From the NCBI RefSeq assembly GCF_023555495.1, contig NZ_JALCZO010000002.1:310001-374000 (forward strand): a DNA stretch of 64,000 nucleotides. The letters are read 5' to 3'. The notes beneath the pieces were generated by a model that was given only the letters and a program-made list of their open reading frames with translations, was not told where the DNA came from and made no database searches. Made by a program: the position numbers and the translations under genes. Of this stretch, positions 9,353 to 18,978 are shown in pieces (positions within the stretch are counted from its first letter, which is position 1; every line of letters starts with the position of its first letter). This DNA is from Polaribacter sp. Z022. Its GTDB lineage: Bacteria > Bacteroidota > Bacteroidia > Flavobacteriales > Flavobacteriaceae.

Positions 9353-11176
9353 TTAACGCTCTCTACGTCTTCTACCAAATCCTCCAGATTTTCTATCACC
9401 TGAGTTTTTTGGTCTGTCAGAAGAACGTCTTTCAGATCTTCTTCCTCCACCTTCATCTCTTCTCCTAGAAGATGATCCAGAACCACCTTCATTACTTCTG
9501 CGTCTTCCAAAACCACCATCTTTTTTACCAAATGGTTTTCTTCCACCTCTTCTTCCTCCACCAGAACGTTCTTTCTTTGTAATTTCTACATTAACTGAGC
9601 GTCCATCAAAATCTGGTTGATTGCTAGAAAAAGCCTCTAAAGTTTTTTCTTCGAAATTTTTATCAATTTCAAAGAAAGAAAAAGTATCTAAAATATCTAT
9701 AGCCCCAATTTCTATTTTATCTCCAATTCTTTGGTCGTTAATTAAACCAATTAATTTAGCAGGATTTAAGCTATCTTTTCTACCAATATTTATAAAGAAA
9801 CGTGTCATGTTTTCATCAGTAGCCCTTGCTCTAGAATTACTTCTTGATGATAAATCGTTTAAATCTTGTGCGTTTTCGTAATACGATAAGAATTGATTAA
9901 ACTCTAATGATACAAATTTTTGAATCAATTCTTCACGAGATAAATCTTCTAACTTTTCATAAATACTTGGTAAAAACTCATTTATCTGCGAGTCATTTAC
10001 TTCTATATTATGAACTTTATCAATTAAGTGCATTAATTGATTCTGACAAATTTCTTTACCAGAAGGCACTTTCGTTTCAATAAACTTCTTTTTAATAATT
10101 CTTTCAATAGGTCTTAATCTACCTTTTTCTTTACCATTAACTAATACAATAGAAATTCCTTTGTTTCCAGCTCTACCAGTTCTACCACTTCTATGGTTAT
10201 AGTTTTCTATTTGGTCTGGTAATTTATGGTTAATAACGTGTGTAAGGTTGTTTACATCTAAACCACGTGCAGCAACATCTGTTGCTACTAGTATTTGAAT
10301 TGTTTTCTTACGGAATTTACCCATTACAGAATCTCTCTGAGCCTGAGATAAATCTCCATGTAAAGAATCTGCATTATAACCGTCTTTTATAAGGTTGTCT
10401 GCAACTTCTTGAGTTTCTCTACGAGTTCTACAGAAAATAATAGCATATATATCTGGATTTAAATCAGCAATTCTTTTTAAAGCAGGATAACGAGTTCTTT
10501 CTGTTACTGAATAGTACTCATGACTAACATTGTCAGAACCTTGGTTCTTTTCACCTGAAGTTATTTCTACAGGTTTAGTCATATAATTTCTTGCAATTGC
10601 TTCAACTTCTCTTGGAAAAGTTGCAGAAAATAATAAAGTTTGTTTTGTCTCTGGAGTAGCATCTAAAACATTATCAAGTTCTTCTTTAAAGCCCATGTTT
10701 AACATTTCATCAGCTTCGTCTAAAACTAACCATTGAACGTTTCCTAATTTTAAAGCTTTTCTGTTTATTAAATCTACAGTTCTACCAGGAGTACCAACAA
10801 CAATTTGAGACCCTTTTTTTAAAGATCTAATTTGATCTTCCATACTAGAACCACCATAAACAGTAGTTACTTTAACTCCTTTTAAGTACTTACAAAAATC
10901 TTTAATGTTGTTTCCAATTTGTACAGCTAATTCTCTTGTTGGAGATAAAATAATAGCTTGTACATTACTGTTGTTAGGATCTAAAAGTTCTAAAATAGGC
11001 AAACTAAAAGCAGCAGTTTTACCTGTACCTGTTTGCGCAAATGCTTTTAAATCGTCTGTAGATGCAATAATTTGTGGTATTGCTTTTTCTTGAATAACAG
11101 TAGGTTTTTCGTAACCTAAATCCGTTAATGCTTTGTTAATCGGTTCTTTTAAACCTAATTCTAAAAATGTTGACAT
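9353..11176 (-). CDS. DEAD-box ATP-dependent RNA helicase with DbpA-type RNA-binding domain
   Basis: A 607-residue protein of the DeaD/CsdA type. The helicase motifs are in order: Q motif near residue 29, AQTGTGKT (47-54), PTREL (79-83), GTPGR (128-132), DEAD (153-156), SAT (184-186) and HRSGRTGRAG (328-337). A DbpA-like RRM domain spans about 458-535. The last 70 residues are an Arg/Gly/Ser-rich tail, a disordered RNA-binding end common in bacteroidetal homologues. The likely role is RNA unwinding in ribosome assembly or mRNA turnover, often important in the cold. The gene stands alone, and its leader of about 90 bases contains a hairpin, which may serve temperature-dependent control. The family is certain; which paralogue (deaD, rhlE, csdA) is not. 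Confidence 0.93.
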   Translation of the reverse strand: MSTFLELGLKEPINKALTDLGYEKPTVIQEKAIPQIIASTDDLKAFAQTGTGKTAAFSLPILELLDPNNSNVQAIILSPTRELAVQIGNNIKDFCKYLKGVKVTTVYGGSSMEDQIRSLKKGSQIVVGTPGRTVDLINRKALKLGNVQWLVLDEADEMLNMGFKEELDNVLDATPETKQTLLFSATFPREVEAIARNYMTKPVEITSGEKNQGSDNVSHEYYSVTERTRYPALKRIADLNPDIYAIIFCRTRRETQEVADNLIKDGYNADSLHGDLSQAQRDSVMGKFRKKTIQILVATDVAARGLDVNNLTHVINHKLPDQIENYNHRSGRTGRAGNKGISIVLVNGKEKGRLRPIERIIKKKFIETKVPSGKEICQNQLMHLIDKVHNIEVNDSQINEFLPSIYEKLEDLSREELIQKFVSLEFNQFLSYYENAQDLNDLSSRSNSRARATDENMTRFFINIGRKDSLNPAKLIGLINDQRIGDKIEIGAIDILDTFSFFEIDKNFEEKTLEAFSSNQPDFDGRSVNVEITKKERSGGGRRGGRKPFGKKDGGFGRRRSNEGGSGSSSRRRDEGGGRRSERRSSDRPKNSGDRKSGGFGRRRRER

Positions 11177-11193
11177 TACTGTGTTTTTTTGGA

Positions 11194-11216
11194 TTCACAG
11201 AACGCCCACCTGTAAA
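11194..11216 (-). promoter_or_regulatory. Hairpin in the helicase mRNA leader
   Basis: On the minus strand TTTACAG and CTGTGAA pair (6 Watson-Crick pairs and one G-U) around a 9-base GC-rich loop, 18 bases before the helicase start codon. It could influence translation or RNA stability. Confidence 0.4.
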
Positions 11217-11272
11217 CCCGATTAAAAATTCGACCTGATTATTAGTGAGTTATACTCAATATAAAAATCGTG

Positions 11273-11280
11273 CAAAGCTA
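11273..11280 (-). promoter_or_regulatory. Promoter -7 box of the DEAD-box helicase gene
   Basis: TAGCTTTG on the minus strand matches the bacteroidetal TAnnTTTG box exactly. No convincing -33 TTG is present at the usual spacing. It implies a leader of about 90 bases. Confidence 0.55.
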
Positions 11281-11308
11281 CAAAAATAAAATAGAATGAG
11301 AATGATAA

Positions 11309-12706
11309 TTAGTGTTTACTTAATGCTTTTAATTCTGAATGTAATTTTTTAGAAGAAATAGAAGCAAAACCATTTGTAATAATACCTTTCTTATTAACTA
11401 TAATAGATCTAGGCATTTTACTTGTTAAGAAGTTGTTAGCACTACTTTTTGAAGTTATAAAATACTGGTTTTTAATATCAAGTTTATGAATTCTATCTTT
11501 AATATTTCCATCAATTCTTATTTGAATAAATTGAATTTCGGGAAATTTTTGCGACAAATAATTTACTCTAGAAGAAATATACACAGGTGATACATATTCT
11601 GGATTCCAAAAGAATAAGAAAGTATTTTTGTTTTTACTAATTGCTTTTATTGAACGAGAACTATTGTTAAGATCATTTACATTAAACTCAACAATTTTTT
11701 GTCCTTTTTGAAGAGTTTTACTATCTAATAATAGTTGTCTTACATGATCTTTATCTTTATTATTAGTACTTAATTCAAAATAAGTATCAAATGCTTTTTC
11801 ATTAATATTACAACTAGATTTTTTATAAAAATGACCTATAACAGTTTGCTTTAAGAAAGCATTTTTAGAATCTTTAGATTTTATATTCTCATCAATAGTT
11901 TTTAGTAAATCTACTGTAAAATTTGAAGAATATTCACTAGTCATTGGTTTGTGACCCAAAGAGTAAGTTGTATTGTAAAGAAAATTTCTAACATATTGAG
12001 AAAAAGGTGGGTAGTACATTAATGTGTCATTATTAATATTTACCAATTTTCTATGTGTATAAAATGAATTATCAAACTTATGAAAATCTTCTTTATTACT
12101 ATATTTTACATGAGCTATAGGATATCTTTCTATCCTTGCATAAATAGGAAATGACAAAGCAATTTTTAATACTTTTTTAAAACCTTCAGTTTCTTCTTGA
12201 TGTTTTAAAGTGTAATCTAAAAAAGTTTGTTCTTTTATTTTTAATATAGAATCTGCTTTATTATGAAAATCAATAGGTTCTAAATGATTAAATTTATAAA
12301 ACATTTGATTTTCTTTTTCGTCCTCTAAAAAGCAATCAATTAAAATATTATTTCTTTCAGCACCTTTGCCTGCAAATACAAGAGACTCATCAAAATCCCA
12401 AGTATTTAAACGTAACATTAAACTATCTTGAGGTTCTAAATATATATATTGATTTTCATTACCATGAATAAAATAATACAAACCTTCTTTGGCATTTTCT
12501 AGCTTTCCTAAAAATTTATTGTCTTCTCCCAGAAATAAAGTATCAATAACTTTTTCCATAGAATATAACAAAACGTACTTAGATTTAGGGTTTATAATTT
12601 TACCTCCAAAATAAGTTGCATCATTTTTAAGGGTAGAGTCACAACTTACAAAAGTTGTAAATGTAAGTAGTAAAATAAAATGATAAAAATGTTTAATCAT
12701 ATACAC
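11309..12706 (-). CDS. Lipoprotein with degenerate TlpA/thioredoxin-like domain
   Basis: A 465-residue protein. A lipoprotein signal peptide (ILLLTFTTFVSC) is followed by an N-terminal segment resembling the DUF4369 region found before TlpA-like domains. The C-terminal 130 residues look like a thioredoxin fold (FLFFWNPEYVSP, then SKMPRSIIVNKKGI, the cis-Pro and strand pattern), but the CxxC active site is missing: the equivalent stretch NPEYVSPVY has no cysteine. It is therefore unlikely to be a disulfide reductase. It may be a periplasmic binding or scaffold protein. The Met at codon 3 is an equally good start. It has its own promoter and no operon partner. Confidence 0.65.
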   Translation of the reverse strand: MYMIKHFYHFILLLTFTTFVSCDSTLKNDATYFGGKIINPKSKYVLLYSMEKVIDTLFLGEDNKFLGKLENAKEGLYYFIHGNENQYIYLEPQDSLMLRLNTWDFDESLVFAGKGAERNNILIDCFLEDEKENQMFYKFNHLEPIDFHNKADSILKIKEQTFLDYTLKHQEETEGFKKVLKIALSFPIYARIERYPIAHVKYSNKEDFHKFDNSFYTHRKLVNINNDTLMYYPPFSQYVRNFLYNTTYSLGHKPMTSEYSSNFTVDLLKTIDENIKSKDSKNAFLKQTVIGHFYKKSSCNINEKAFDTYFELSTNNKDKDHVRQLLLDSKTLQKGQKIVEFNVNDLNNSSRSIKAISKNKNTFLFFWNPEYVSPVYISSRVNYLSQKFPEIQFIQIRIDGNIKDRIHKLDIKNQYFITSKSSANNFLTSKMPRSIIVNKKGIITNGFASISSKKLHSELKALSKH

Positions 12707-12725
12707 AGGGGATGTTTCCTTGAAG

Positions 12726-12733
12726 CAAAGTTA
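12726..12733 (-). promoter_or_regulatory. Promoter -7 box of the TlpA-like lipoprotein gene
   Basis: TAACTTTG on the minus strand, an exact TAnnTTTG match about 20 bases before the start codon. No clear -33 element. Confidence 0.5.
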
Positions 12734-12847
12734 GGCATACAATATAGCTATTCTTGTTAATTCATTGTTAAAATACTTCTTAAAAAAGGCATAAAAAAAA
12801 TGAATAATATTTATTAAAAACCATTGTAAATCAAGAGCGAAAGATAA

Positions 12848-14506
<1,659 letters not shown>

Positions 14507-14520
14507 TATACTTTACAAAT

Positions 14521-14557
14521 AAAAAAAAAAGGAAGCTATTTAGCTTCCTTTTTTTTT
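14521..14557. terminator. Bidirectional terminator between ABC-F and oxyR
   Basis: GGAAGCTA and TAGCTTCC form a stem flanked by long A and T tracts. It serves the convergent ABC-F (plus) and oxyR (minus) genes. Confidence 0.85.
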
Positions 14558-14570
14558 ATGAGTTAATTCG

Positions 14571-15512
14571 TTATTTCTTTTGTAACGGACTAATAATTTT
14601 TACATCAGAAAATGAAATTGCACCTCTAACAACACCATCAATAGTTTTCTTTAACGCTTCAATTAATTGCATTTTTAATTGCGATTTATGATAAATTAAA
14701 CTTACTTCTCTTGCTGGTGGTGGATTTGTAAATTCACGTAAATGGCTTTTATCTACATCATTTAAATCTAAGGTGTGTAAATAAGGTAAAAGTGTCATTC
14801 CTAATCCTTCTTTAGAGAGTTTTATTAAAGTATCAAAACTTCCACTTTCTAATTGAAATCCTTTTTTATTGTCAATTTTATGAGTTCTACATAAATTAAT
14901 AACACTGTCTTTAAAACAATGACCATCTTCTAATAATAAAATATCTTCCATTTCCAGTTCATCAGAAGTTATTTGCTTTTGATTAAAAAGACGATGATTT
15001 TGAGGTATTAAACCAACAAAAGGTTCATAATATAAGGGCCTTTCTTTAATAGCTTCATTTTCTAAAGGTGTTGCAGCAAGAGCTGCATCTATATGTCCAT
15101 CAGACAGTTTTCTAACAATTTCTTCTGTTGTTAATTCTTCAATTACCAATTTTACTTTTGGATACTTTTTTGTGAAATTTTGTAAAAACATAGGTAATAA
15201 AGTAGGCATAATTGTTGGTATAATTCCTAATTTAAATTCTCCACCTATATAACCTTTTTGTTGATGTACAATATCTAAAATTCTATTACTTTCATCAACA
15301 ATAACTTTAGCTTGTTCAACTATTTTTTCACCAACTTGAGTAAGCTCAATAGGTTTTTTCGAACGGTTGAAAATTTTAATTTCAAGTTCGTCTTCAAGTT
15401 TTTGAATTTGCATACTCAATGTAGGTTGAGTAACAAAACTATGTTCTGCTGCTACTGTAAAGTTTTGATATTCTGCTACAGATAAAACGTATTTTAATTG
15501 AGTGATTGTCAT
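14571..15512 (-). CDS. oxyR: Peroxide-sensing LysR-type regulator OxyR
   Basis: A 313-residue LysR-family protein with an N-terminal winged HTH (residues 1-60, FVTQPTLSMQIQKLEDELE) and a substrate-like sensor domain. The redox pair sits in LLEDGHCFKDSVINLC at Cys199 and Cys208, the same spacing and even the same numbering as the E. coli OxyR disulfide. It should therefore switch on antioxidant genes when oxidised by hydrogen peroxide. It is divergent from dps, a classic OxyR target, with a dyad in the shared 107-base gap. High confidence. Confidence 0.93.
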   Translation of the reverse strand: MTITQLKYVLSVAEYQNFTVAAEHSFVTQPTLSMQIQKLEDELEIKIFNRSKKPIELTQVGEKIVEQAKVIVDESNRILDIVHQQKGYIGGEFKLGIIPTIMPTLLPMFLQNFTKKYPKVKLVIEELTTEEIVRKLSDGHIDAALAATPLENEAIKERPLYYEPFVGLIPQNHRLFNQKQITSDELEMEDILLLEDGHCFKDSVINLCRTHKIDNKKGFQLESGSFDTLIKLSKEGLGMTLLPYLHTLDLNDVDKSHLREFTNPPPAREVSLIYHKSQLKMQLIEALKKTIDGVVRGAISFSDVKIISPLQKK

Positions 15513-15542
15513 TTTAAATAAAAATTTTTGATAAAGATATTA

Positions 15543-15567
15543 AAACTATCAATTATAATTATAGTTT
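15543..15567. promoter_or_regulatory. Candidate OxyR operator between oxyR and dps
   Basis: AAACTAT and ATAGTTT are inverted arms around an 11-base centre that itself contains the palindrome AATTATAATT. CTAT/ATAG half-sites are typical of OxyR. The site abuts the dps -33 region and lies 31 bases upstream of oxyR, so one regulator could control both. Confidence 0.55.
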
Positions 15568-15593
15568 GTTGCGTTTATTTTTAAATAATTTTG
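15565..15593 (+). promoter_or_regulatory. Promoter of dps
   Basis: TTTG at 15565-15568, a 17-base spacer, then TAATTTTG at 15586-15593. The -33 box overlaps the right arm of the dyad, the position expected for an activator. Confidence 0.6.
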
Positions 15594-15619
15594 AATTATC
15601 AAAAAAAAACAGAAATACA

Positions 15620-16090
15620 ATGAACAAAACAATATTAGGTTTAGACCAAAAAGCATCAGATAATTTAGTAGAAGAATTAAACGGTTTGTTAGCTAATTTT
15701 CAAATTTATTATCAAAATTTAAGAGGATTACATTGGAATATAAAAGGGAAAAATTTCTTTGAATTGCATGTAAAGTTTGAAGAGTTTTATACAGATTCTC
15801 AAATAAAGATTGATGAAATAGCAGAACGTATTTTAACATTACAAGGTACACCTTTGCACACTTTCGAAGATTATTTAGCAAAAGCAACAGTATCTGTAGG
15901 AAAAAATATATCTAAAGATGTAGATGCTGTAGAATTGGTTGTTAATTCACTTTCAGAATTATTAAAAAACGAACGTAAAATTTTAGATTTAGCTGGAGAA
16001 GCAGAAGATGAAGGGACAAACTCTATGATGAGTGATTTTATTGCAGAACAAGAAAAAACAATATGGATGTTAAATTCTTGGTTAGGCTAA
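15620..16090 (+). CDS. dps: Dps-family ferritin-like DNA-protection protein
   Basis: A 156-residue four-helix protein. The intersubunit ferroxidase ligands are visible with Dps spacing: His38, His50, Asp65 and Glu69. It should store iron, consume peroxide and protect DNA as a dodecamer. The start is the ATG at 15620; the frame extends upstream to 15566, but that stretch covers the promoter. It is divergent from oxyR, and a strong terminator follows it. Confidence 0.93.
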   Translation: MNKTILGLDQKASDNLVEELNGLLANFQIYYQNLRGLHWNIKGKNFFELHVKFEEFYTDSQIKIDEIAERILTLQGTPLHTFEDYLAKATVSVGKNISKDVDAVELVVNSLSELLKNERKILDLAGEAEDEGTNSMMSDFIAEQEKTIWMLNSWLG

Positions 16091-16107
16091 ACAAAAAGAG
16101 TTAAAAT

Positions 16108-16145
16108 AAAAACGTCTTTCTAAAATTTAGAAAGACGTTTTTTTT
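16108..16145. terminator. Bidirectional terminator after dps
   Basis: AACGTCTTTCTAAA pairs with its complement almost without a loop, with A and T tracts outside. It separates dps from the convergent PagL-like gene. Confidence 0.85.
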
Positions 16146-16785
16146 ATTTTAATAGAATAGAATACCCAATTTCAATACCTAAAATATTGTAGCCATCATT
16201 GGGTAGTTTAAAGTCTAAATTAGAAACATGACCAAATAAATTTGTTCCTAAATATAAATAAGAGTTTTTAAAGGTTTCATAAGATAAACCAATTGAAAAG
16301 TTTTCGTTAAAAGTAAACCCTTTTGCTAAACGTTCTGTTCTTGTATCTATATAATTAAAACCTAAACTAATAGTTCCATGTAAATCAACTTTTTTAAAAA
16401 GATGTTTTTTTCCAGAAAAACCAAATTCAACTCCGTATAAATTCATAGATTTTAATTGAGTGAATTCAGCAATTTTTTCTTGTACATTATCTTGATCAGG
16501 AGTTACATACCATTTATTTAATAATTGATGTTTTAAAAACTGAACTTGAGGTTGAACAATCAATTCAATTTCAAAACTTTTCCAATTTGTTAATTTGTAA
16601 AAAGCCTGAGCTTTGTATGTTTTAGTTATATAGTCGTAATCTGGGTCGTCATTTAAAAAGTTTTCATTTGTACCATAATTGTACAAAAAACCTAACTTAT
16701 AAGGTTTAAAAAAGCTCTTTTTTTTATCCTGAGAAAATGCAGAACAATAAAATAAAACCAATAAAATAACTAAGATTTTTTTCAT
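16144..16785 (-). CDS. PagL-like outer-membrane acyloxyacyl hydrolase (lipid A deacylase family)
   Basis: A 213-residue protein with a signal peptide (LVILLVLFYCSAFSQ) and alternating beta-barrel strands ending in an aromatic/hydrophobic C-terminal strand. Near the end is GHVSN (His186, Ser188, Asn189) followed by KLPNDGYN, which matches the catalytic His-x-Ser and PNxG block of PagL lipid A 3-O-deacylases. At the position of the catalytic Glu of the Pseudomonas enzyme this protein has Asn200, so activity is uncertain or uses another acid. It starts 3 bases after the 3-hydroxybutyryl-CoA dehydrogenase gene and is probably cotranscribed with it. Confidence 0.65.
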   Translation of the reverse strand: MKKILVILLVLFYCSAFSQDKKKSFFKPYKLGFLYNYGTNENFLNDDPDYDYITKTYKAQAFYKLTNWKSFEIELIVQPQVQFLKHQLLNKWYVTPDQDNVQEKIAEFTQLKSMNLYGVEFGFSGKKHLFKKVDLHGTISLGFNYIDTRTERLAKGFTFNENFSIGLSYETFKNSYLYLGTNLFGHVSNLDFKLPNDGYNILGIEIGYSILLK

Positions 16786-16788
16786 TTT

Positions 16789-17676
16789 CTAAGAAAACAT
16801 TTTGGCTACTTTTTCAGCTTTTCTACTTTCTGAATAATCATAAAAACCTTCACCAGATTTTACACCTAATTTACCTGCCATAACCATATTTACTAACAAC
16901 GGACAAGGAGCATATTTAGGGTTTTTAAATCCTTCATACAATACATTTAAAATAGACAAACAAACATCTAAACCAATAAAATCTGCTAATTGTAAAGGTC
17001 CCATAGGGTGAGCCATTCCTAATTTCATTACAGTGTCAATTTCTTCAACACCAGCTACACCATTGTATAAAGTTTCAATAGATTCATTAATCATTGGCAT
17101 TAAAATTCTGTTAGCAACAAAACCAGGGTAGTCATTTACTTCTACAGGTACTTTTTTAATTTCTTTAGAAAGAGAAACAATAGTTTCCATAACTTCATCA
17201 GAAGTGTTGTAGCCTCTAATAATTTCTACCAATTTCATAATTGGTACAGGATTCATAAAATGCATTCCAATAACTTTCTCTGGTCTATTAGTAGCTGCAG
17301 CAATTTGAGTAATAGAAATAGAAGATGTGTTGGTTGCTAAAATGGTATTTTTGTTACAAACAGTATCTAATTCTTTAAAGATTTTCGTTTTTAAAACAGC
17401 GTTTTCTGTTGCAGCTTCTACAACTAAATCAGCATTTAAAACACCTTCTTTAATAGATGTAAAAGTGGTAATATTTTTTAAAGTTTGGTTTTTATCAGCT
17501 TCAGAAATCTTTTCTTTAGCAACCATTCTATCTAAGTTTCTTGCTATTGTAGACATTCCTTTTTCTAAAGAAACTTCAGATATATCAATTAAACTTACTT
17601 TATAATTAAATTGTGCAAATGTATGAGCAATTCCATTTCCCATGGTTCCAGCTCCAATTACTGCAATATTTTTCAT
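16789..17676 (-). CDS. 3-hydroxybutyryl-CoA dehydrogenase (NAD-binding)
   Basis: A 295-residue cytosolic enzyme with an N-terminal Rossmann fold (GAGTMG, residues 8-13), the catalytic-histidine segment GMHFMNPVP, and the C-terminal helical domain (PGFVANRILMPMINE, MGPLQLADFIGLDV). It interconverts acetoacetyl-CoA and 3-hydroxybutyryl-CoA in fatty acid or butyrate metabolism. It is the first gene of a two-gene unit with the PagL-like gene. A palindromic repeat element lies upstream of its start. Confidence 0.9.
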   Translation of the reverse strand: MKNIAVIGAGTMGNGIAHTFAQFNYKVSLIDISEVSLEKGMSTIARNLDRMVAKEKISEADKNQTLKNITTFTSIKEGVLNADLVVEAATENAVLKTKIFKELDTVCNKNTILATNTSSISITQIAAATNRPEKVIGMHFMNPVPIMKLVEIIRGYNTSDEVMETIVSLSKEIKKVPVEVNDYPGFVANRILMPMINESIETLYNGVAGVEEIDTVMKLGMAHPMGPLQLADFIGLDVCLSILNVLYEGFKNPKYAPCPLLVNMVMAGKLGVKSGEGFYDYSESRKAEKVAKMFS

Positions 17677-17690
17677 GTTGTAAAAATTAT

Positions 17691-17791
17691 TTGGGCGTTT
17701 TAACGGGCTTTACGTTCCAATCTTTTTTGTCTTAACCTTTTCACTGCGCTCAAGGAGACAAAAAAGGATTTCTACTGTAATCCCTAACGCA
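17691..17791. repeat. Dispersed palindromic element, copy A
   Basis: A unit of about 100 bases bounded by GGGCGTT and AACGC, which are complementary. Inside are CGGGCTTTACGTT, CAATCTTTTTT and AAAAAAGGATTT, and at the right end AATCCCTAACGCA. The centre folds as TTTTTTGTCT ... AGACAAAAAA with a further CCTT/AAGG stem. A second copy lies at 36631-36780. I recall related elements between genes in many Flavobacterium genomes. It contains no ORF. Confidence 0.75.
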
Positions 17792-17834
17792 CTTGTTAAA
17801 AAGGTTAGTGCTAATTGTAAACTTTAGTATTTAT

Positions 17835-18794
17835 TTAAAAACAATCTATAATCATTTGTGCCACTCTTAATGCTTCTGTACCTTGTTCTAAAGAAACAAT
17901 TGGTGTTGTATTATTGTTAATAGCATCTGCAAAAGTTTCCAATTCATCTAAAATAGCATTGTTGTTTTCAACATCAGGATTTTCAAAATAAATTTGTTTT
18001 TTAACACCTTCTGCGTTTTGTAAAATCATTGCAAATTCATCTGGATTTTTAGGAACATCTTTCATTCTTACTACTTCAGACTTTTTTTCTAAAAAGTCAA
18101 CAGAAATGTATGCATCCTTCTGAAAAAATCTCGATTTACGCATATTTTTCATAGAAATTCTACTTGCAGTTAAATTGGCAACACATCCGTTTTCAAATTC
18201 AATTCTTGCATTGGCAATATCTGGAGTTTCAGAAATTACAGAAACACCACTTGCATGTACATTTTTAACTTTAGAGTTTACTACAGATAAAATAATATCA
18301 ATATCATGAATCATTAAATCTAAAACAACAGGTACATCTGTTCCTCTTGGGTTAAATTCTGCTAACCTATGAGTTTCAATAAACATAGGGTTTCCAATTT
18401 TATCTTTAACAGCTGTAAATGCAGGATTAAAACGTTCTACATGACCTACTTGACCTTTTACATTATTTTCTTTTGCAAGTTGTTGTATAGTTTCTGCTTC
18501 TAAAACAGTTTTGGTAATTGGTTTTTCAATAAAAATATGACGTCCATTTTCTACACATTGTTTTGCACAATCAAAATGAGAAAGAGTAGGGGTTACAATA
18601 TCTACAACATCTACAACATCAATTAAAGAATCTACAGATTCAAAAGATTTATATCCAAACTCTTCAGAAACTTTTTTAGCATTTTCTTCTGATGGATCGT
18701 AAAACCCTACCAATTCATATTTATCAGATTGATTTAACAAACGTAAATGAATTTTTCCTAGATGTCCAGCACCTAATACTCCAACTTTAAGCAT
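17835..18794 (-). CDS. Gfo/Idh/MocA family NAD(P)-dependent oxidoreductase
   Basis: A 319-residue protein. The N-terminal Rossmann fold has GAGHLG (8-13), the family's EKP motif occurs in HIFIEKPITK, and the C-terminal alpha/beta domain includes VGHVERFNPA and DLMIHDIDI. The last two resemble sugar dehydrogenases acting on UDP-N-acetylglucosamine in lipid A or O-antigen pathways, but the substrate cannot be read from the sequence. It is a single gene between the palindromic element and pcm. Confidence 0.85.
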   Translation of the reverse strand: MLKVGVLGAGHLGKIHLRLLNQSDKYELVGFYDPSEENAKKVSEEFGYKSFESVDSLIDVVDVVDIVTPTLSHFDCAKQCVENGRHIFIEKPITKTVLEAETIQQLAKENNVKGQVGHVERFNPAFTAVKDKIGNPMFIETHRLAEFNPRGTDVPVVLDLMIHDIDIILSVVNSKVKNVHASGVSVISETPDIANARIEFENGCVANLTASRISMKNMRKSRFFQKDAYISVDFLEKKSEVVRMKDVPKNPDEFAMILQNAEGVKKQIYFENPDVENNNAILDELETFADAINNNTTPIVSLEQGTEALRVAQMIIDCF

Positions 18795-18978
18795 ATATTA
18801 TATTTTTGGTCTTTGAAGAAAAAGCGAAATGATCTTTTAAAAATTAAGTAAACTTCTTCGTTAAGACTTTGGTTTTGTGTATTCTAATTTTTTAAAAATT
18901 AGCCAAAAACAAAGATACAATTTTATGCTTATTTAATTAGATTAATTACTATTTTTAGATTCCTAAAAAATATAAAAT

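Noticed and set aside
9346..9561. Minus-strand Glu-rich ORF over the helicase tail
   Set aside because: It is the shifted frame of the Arg/Gly-rich tail of the DEAD-box protein.
11194..11216. Third copy of the palindromic element in the helicase leader
   Set aside because: Only GGGCGTT is shared; the other blocks and the right end are missing.
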